Under the pieces are notes generated by a model. The model saw nothing but the letters and a program-made list of their open reading frames with translations. It had not been told where the DNA came from and did not search any database. Shown here piece after piece: positions 58,587 through 64,000 of a stretch of 64,000 nt of DNA (positions within the stretch are counted from its first letter, which is position 1; every line of letters begins with the position of its first letter). Position numbers and translations under genes: made by a program. The stretch is from Kappaphycus alvarezii (lineage: Eukaryota > Rhodophyta > Florideophyceae > Gigartinales > Solieriaceae): contig NADL03000664.1 of assembly GCA_002205965.3 (NCBI GenBank), positions 248,001-312,000 of the forward strand. The letters run 5' to 3'.

Positions 58587-59338
58587 CTAACTATACGGCT
58601 TAGATCTAACCGGATGTACCTCGTCGTCCATGCGCATCGGGGCTCGGGATAGGATAGCTTGAGCGATGAATGACCAGAAGGTGCAACTCAGTCGCTGGTA
58701 GATACGCCGGCGGATAACGCCAAGTGTCGAGTGACACTTGGACGCGATCCGCGGAACTAACTCCTCGATAAATGCAATAGTTCCAGGGGAAGGGGCACCT
58801 AGGGAATCAAACGCCAGAGGTCGAAACGTGAAGTTCGGCGTGTAAGGCGCAGAAGATGGGCCAGTCGATGGAGCGGGGAGGCGTCGGGCGAGGTTGCGTT
58901 CCAAGGTTGTAACTTTGTCGCGGGCCGCCACTTCAGCAGCGCCACCGGCAACCTGGGTCGCCTTGGAGCGAACTGCGACCTTGAACGGCGAGACAACAGT
59001 GATTTCACACGCAATGGGGCGCAACGTTGTGCCTTTCGGGTTTGGGGGGAGTTGTACAAGGATATCGGCGGGCCGGAGGTCAGTGCCAGGACGAGGAGCG
59101 GAACCTCGTACTGAGTATCCAGACCTGCGGCGGGGGTAACGTGTGTCTCAAACGCATAACAGAGCGAGTCATGGCGGTAACGACGGCCGAAACCAGGGCA
59201 GCAGAGGTCGATAGCGTGGGTGTCCAAGGGGTGGTCATAGTGGTGGCAGTTGAGGCGTATCGAGTCATCATATACTGTCAGTCCGAGGTGACGGCGGAGC
59301 ATAGCCCTGAAAATGCTGGTTGGCCACCCACATTGCAA
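58587..59338 (-). mobile_element. LINE of a second lineage, C-terminal part
   Basis: The minus frame at 59338-58799 begins 'TSIFRAMLRRHLGLTVYDDS' and contains 'LNCHHYDHPLDTHAIDLCC', a Cys/His cluster like the LINE knuckle. A second frame at 59024-58587 continues 'MRPIACEITVVSPFKVAVRS' and ends 'FTFRPLAFDSLGAPSPG', 'RRIYQRLSCTFWSFIAQAIL'. This is the typical tail of R2-like or RTE-like elements. The residues differ clearly from copies A-D, so it is another family. The frames overlap by a frameshift near 59030. Confidence 0.65.
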
Positions 59339-59339
59339 A

Positions 59340-60745
59340 TAAGACTGGTCATTTCATTCATGAAAGATGCAGTTCTAAAGGTGTTATTCTCGTGTTAACT
59401 ACTTTCAAAGGTTACCTCACGCGTTCGAGGCATTTAAAAAAGCTCTGAGGACAGCACAATATTCTTAAGGGTCTCTAAGAATCCGTAATTGTCGTTGCTA
59501 CCCATGGCACTACTCATTTTGTTTCCAAACTGCCGATACCGGGCACGGGTTTCAGAAGAAATTCTTCTCGCGCTGGAAATATTATCCACATGCGTTGCGC
59601 TTAATGCATCGAGAATATCCGCTACATTAGTTGCACTTAATCCATGGAGAATACCGAGAATATCGCCCTGAAAGAATGCCAGCAGTTTTCTTAAAGTGAA
59701 ATTTCTACGATCCCTTGTATCGCAGAAGTCATACGTACGTTTCAAAGGGGAAAATAATGCTTTGTCAATCTAAGCTGGAGTTGGGGGTGCAATATCACCA
59801 AATGTCTGCTCTAGACCTTGCTTCCTGTTATTGCAACTTTTGCAACTATACAATTTTATGCTAATCTCGACCTGAGATCTATGTAGCCAGAGACAAAACG
59901 CAGGAGTGAAACATGCTTTATGGCGAGGAACATGGAATGGGAGAGATTTCAATACGTATGAAGCCTTCTGCACGTTTGAACCACTCAGACCGATTCAAAA
60001 TAGGAATTATGTCAGTCTACTAGCTTTAGCTGCAAATCTGCTCAAAACTAGCGGCCTACGCAGGGTATTGCTGAAGACTGTCGCATCGAAACCGCTGCGG
60101 AAGGTCAAGAAATATTTCCCAAAAGTGCTCTGTACCACTGGCAAACTTTTAAACAACGAATCCAAAAAGAGGCCCGAAGGGACGAGGTAATATTCGGAAG
60201 TTATTGCAATTTATACAGGAATTTAGATGGTAATTCAAACTATTGTAGTGCTGAAAGTAACTTGCTTGTTTAAACGACACCGTACAGAAGAGAAAAAAGA
60301 TAGAACGGAATAGGATGGAAGCGGTAAAGATAAATCACAGTTGAGTACCCCAAGCGAGGCAGCCAAAGTCGCGTACCGGTCGGAGATCCAACAGATTTGA
60401 AGCGAATGAACTGCAGTACTCAATGCGCCCATAGGCTCTAGTGAATTCACGAGGCAGTATATTACCAAATTTGTGCACCCTTTGGAGCCATTTACGCAGG
60501 CTGTCATGAATTACAAGACGCACAAGCCTCCCTCCAGATTTGGCGCACCAACTTCTGGGTATGCAAGCTAAATTCCCCTCTACAAGTCGTGCCACCATCG
60601 TGCAGAAGGCAAGGAGCAGCGTATTTCGACCACACGACGGAACCAGCAATAAGAACGCTGTCAGGAGGCGTCCTTGCCACCGCGGTCTTTAGGGACAACT
60701 TGTGCTCCATCTGATTGTAAACAGGGGAAAAAGGGGGAGTGCCTT
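59340..60745. other. Unidentified, overlapping open frames
   Basis: The minus frame at 59745-59434 contains a short internal repeat (ILHGLSATNVADILDALSATHVDNI, split here as 'GLSATNVADI' and 'ALSATHVDNI'). The plus frame at 59906-60190 is basic (LRRVLLKTVASKPLRKVKKY). Neither is recognised. The minus frames at 60335-60812 partly continue beyond the 3' end of LINE D and are probably non-coding. Confidence 0.3.
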
Positions 60746-60749
60746 TATT

Positions 60750-63700
60750 GAGATGTGTGGATTGGCTGGAACCCATTTGGAGTTGCAAATCTGCATGCCA
60801 TATTAAATACATGTACCGATGGTCGAGGCAATGTAGAAATCATTGCTGTCGAATGCTAGCACCAGCAACAGTCTACCAGAAAGTCGATGGGAGGCCAGCC
60901 AGCAGACAAGCAGCGTTAGAAGTTACTACCAACGCCGAATGTCGTTGTAGAAGAATGCCTCGAACCTTCGAAAACCGCTCCATTGCGCGGCTGGCGACGG
61001 TTCTTGCAATCTCCATGACCACTGAAAACGCCTCTGGATGCCATCCGCCAAGAGTAGAGATTGGAACGAACTAGCCTGCTTCTCCCGGTAATTCCGCCAG
61101 AAAGCCTTGGTACTTTCGCCGCTTTTCCGCGCTCGCTGCATTGAGACTGGTCATCGGGTTAAAAGTCCGACTCTGGAATGGGAGGGAGCGAGTGGATTGA
61201 CGAATGTTATGTCGAAATAGTCAGTTCCACCTGCGGCCCCCATGGCTCTAATGTCCGGTCTTTCCGGTGTTGAAGTGCACGCGGGTTCGATGAAAGGGCG
61301 CCGAGCCGCCCGTCCGAGATCATTGCCTAGCAAAGCGACCTGATTGTTGTGGCGATTATTGCGCTGGCATCCATAACGACAGTGCAGCAAATGATCCCCA
61401 TGGATGTCTAATGTCTCAGGGCACCCAGGCTTCGGACAAGGAGTGTCAGGGGCGAAAAACGGAGTTTGGCAGAAGTACTGCAGCCACACCGAGAAATCTT
61501 TGCTCCTGATGTGTGTCCTCAACCCCGCACAAGGCGCACAGTGGACCCATCCCTTGGCTCCAGGTAGTGACATCGAGGCACGGAAAGCACGGGTACGGGT
61601 ATTGCCAGGCGGCAACGCTTCCTGCGCCGCTGCGTGGACTGCGTCTGTAAGCTTCTTCTGAGATGGTGGGTTGTTCGAGCAGAAGTTGCTAAACGGAAGT
61701 CTATCCGCAGATCGGCAGGAGGTATTCCATATCTCGAAGGCTTCGAGGGCGTCATCGTACTGGGACAGGTCCTTAGTGGGGTCGGCAAGAATTTGGTGCA
61801 CAGCTTGTTCGACGCGGCACTGGATGCAAGGAATGAAGCAGCGCCAACGTCCTTCGCTGACGTCAAGCCAATTCCCAAAGTCGGCTTTTTGTCCTGGATC
61901 GGCTTGATAGGCAGTTGTAATTCCTTAAATATGGTGTTGTCAAGCAATCCTCCTGCCAACTTCCGGACACAGTTTTCGAGTAGGCGTCGAAATACTCAGC
62001 CCCTTTCCTTGTACAGGAAGGCGGAACAACTCGAAGAAGGTACCCCAACTTGCAAACCCCAAAACAGTTTCGAAGTAATTGGAAAGAAACTTGGAGTCTT
62101 CGAGCTCCATGATGGCGTTGATAAGAGGTTCGGGTTGTGGACATGGTCCAGAATGTGCTTTTCCATGAACGCCTTAGAACCTACTGGAGCGTTTAAGATG
62201 CAACCCCTTCGCAGTATTCCTGCAACATGTCGGGGGGGTAGGCCGCTTGGACTGAGGCGACGGGGGCTGTTGGCCACCAGATCTTGCATTTCGGTATGGC
62301 GAGATGAAGCCCAAGCGTTTGGCTTCCGGGGAGGACAAAACTTCGATGGCCTTGAGTAATGCGGTGTTTGGCTATATAGCCATCATCGTGGTACCAAAGT
62401 TCCAAAAGCAAGGTTTTCAACTCTGTGTCCTCTTCGAGGAATGAAGATAACAACTCTCGAATTTTTATAGCGAGAGGATGAGGACCAGGGCGAAAAGCAA
62501 GCCGCTGAGCGGATCTCCTTGCTGAGTTCCCACGGCACTCCGTATCGTCTCGAATCCAGTCATAGGAACGCTGGATCGTTGTTGTAGCAGTACAACACCC
62601 AAGGTAGCAACTGGGGAAAAAGGTCCTTGACGTTTGAAAAACGCTGCACGGCTACAGAGGTTGAAGGCATTCCTTCGGTCCACCGATAAAAGAGCATAGT
62701 CGGAACTTGTGCCGAATTTGTTCACAATGCGACGGACTCCATGAACCACTGTGCCAGTTCCTGATTTTGTGGCAATACCGACCTGCAGTGGCTGAAAGTA
62801 GCGTGCTGCTTTCTCATTGACTCGAGTTGCGAGGCAGCTGCTCACCAGTCTTCTTAAAGTTTCCCCCACAGCAATGGGGCGCGGGTCATGTCTTTTTTCG
62901 CGAGTGGCGTGAGTGGGGTGCCGGCAACCCACGGCGCGAGCGTTACGGGGCTTTCCCTGAGGCCAACACGTTCACGAGTTCTGTGAGGGAATCCAGGAAT
63001 CCCCCTGGGAGGAAGATGTAGGGCCCTTAATAGCTCTTCGACGTGACAGGGCGAAGGCCAGATCCACCAGGGGCTGAACCCGGTTGAAAGAACGAACAGC
63101 TCGCAGCACTTCGTCCTTCGTGATCGGGTGATTGTGGGGGTGTGTGGGGGTACGAAGCGTTCTTCGTCATCTCCTGGAGCTTGGGATGCTTTGCGCGAAG
63201 GGCGTCGGACACAGCTTTTGTTGCCGGAAGGACACCTAATGAACCTAGGGCCTGTGCCGCTTTGCCATAGGCACCTTCTCTGGCGAGTCTCATCGCCCGG
63301 CGGAGGTTGGCCTGTTTCTGCTCTCGGGGTGTTGGGGTCGTATTAGCTCTAGAGGCTGCGAGTTCGAGAGCTTTTTGCCAAAGTGTTTGGAATTGCCCTG
63401 CGTTCCATAGTTCAAGCCGTTCCCTCATTTTGTCGCTGCTGGATTGGGCCTCATTTGAACCAGATCTCTTGAGGGAGCTGATGTGTTTGAGAGCATCACA
63501 GAAGGAAACAAGAACACTTTGGAAACTTCATTGCGGCGTCGGTATGCCCTTGTACACATGCTCGCGACGCATCGCGCATAGTAATTGCTAGCAATTCACT
63601 TAGGACGGATCGGAAGCGTGTGGGTATATGTGATGCACTGGAATGTAAGTTGTGAATATTTCTTCGGAACTGGGTTAAGTGTGCTCGGGGAATGGAGCTA

Positions 63701-63960
63701 CGTTCTCGAGTGTCGGCTGTTGTTCCGAGGCTCTCGGTGCTAATCTTGCAATACACAGAGGTGGGTTGTCTGCGACTGGTCGTGCGTCGAGGACCCGAGA
63801 TGCACTGAGATCTTCGACCAGTAACTGTGACCTGTGTAAAGGTATGTAGTTTCTCGGCCTCTTGTCTACGGAGCACTTCGAGCAGAGGGCGTACGGGAAG
63901 GAAAAAGGGCCTTGTGGGCCGGGGCTTTCACACTTGGAGCCGTGGTACAAGTGATAACAG
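60750..63960 (-). mobile_element. LINE copy D, longest copy
   Basis: Minus-strand order: a Cys pair and basic segment (ALCSKCSVDKRPRN, about 63860), then 'MRERLELWNAGQFQTLWQKA' and 'LRRAMRLAREGAYGKAAQAL' (63428-63027). RT follows at 62932-62465, with 'RPIAVGETLRRLVSS', 'PLQVGIATKSGTGTVVHGVR', 'SVDRRNAFN' and 'GTQQGDPLSGLLFALVL'. Then come 'LELWYHDDGYIAKHR' with an intact YxDD (62453-62193) and 'LGYLLRVVPPSC'. A long C-terminal frame at 61801-61151 carries the knuckle 'CPETLDIYGDHLLHC' and 'RPDIRAMGAAGGTDYFDITF'. The 3' tail ends in CATCTCAATAAAGG at about 60748. Frameshifts occur between the blocks. The 5' end may run past the window. Confidence 0.85.
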
Positions 63961-64000
63961 CTGCAATACCAGTAACCTATTTCAGCAAGGTGCTTTTGCA

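Noticed and set aside
61634..62359. 241-codon plus ORF
   Set aside because: Antisense to LINE D; no motif of its own.
1..64000. CRISPR array, bacterial operon, phage or organelle insert
   Set aside because: No regularly spaced identical repeats, no Shine-Dalgarno-led gene strings and no rRNA or organelle genes were seen; the recognisable genes are eukaryotic nuclear genes and eukaryotic mobile elements.

Overview
This is eukaryotic nuclear DNA, most likely from a red alga (probably a florideophyte). I infer this from four things. There is a y-type (plastid-like) thioredoxin. There is a secreted FAS1-Hint protein of a kind that fits algae. Spliceosomal introns are few and short (143-163 nt, GT...AG), one with two TACTAAC branch-site motifs. 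The retroelement mix is also consistent. There are no bacterial operons, rRNA genes or CRISPR arrays. The taxon is an inference.

Layout. 1-13.3 kb is AT-rich transposon graveyard: a pogo-like relic, a Tc1 relic, a PIF/Harbinger element with a possible accessory gene, a 20-bp tandem array, and a nearly complete Tc1-type element whose ends have an IR/DR structure. 13.4-24 kb is a compact host gene island of higher GC. It holds a thioredoxin (+), UBA5, the E1 enzyme for UFM1 (+), COQ2, the ubiquinone-pathway prenyltransferase (-, convergent with UBA5), and a gene for a signal peptide, four FAS1 domains and a C-terminal Hint (hedgehog/intein-type autoprocessing) domain (-). A possible unidentified exon follows. 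Runs of TACAG/CTGTA palindromic repeats lie between these genes.

24.5-64 kb is again mobile DNA. It contains four copies of one LINE lineage that appears to carry a restriction-like endonuclease (24.5-27.3, 32.9-34.1, 56.7-57.8 and 60.8-64 kb), one copy of a second LINE lineage (58.6-59.3 kb), a 5-kb Copia-type LTR retrotransposon with matching 230-bp LTRs and a Tudor-like insert in pol, a Copia fragment, a TNP2-like DNA transposon, a hAT element, unidentified eroded ORF chains (35.9, 43.9, 46.3-48.3 kb) and several degenerate minisatellites.

The host genes act in unrelated processes (plastid redox, UFMylation, quinone synthesis, cell surface); I see no functional cluster. UBA5 and FAS1-Hint carry several single-base frameshifts although their conserved residues are intact, whereas COQ2 is open throughout. 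Residual assembly indels are the simplest explanation for UBA5; for FAS1-Hint, true decay is also possible.
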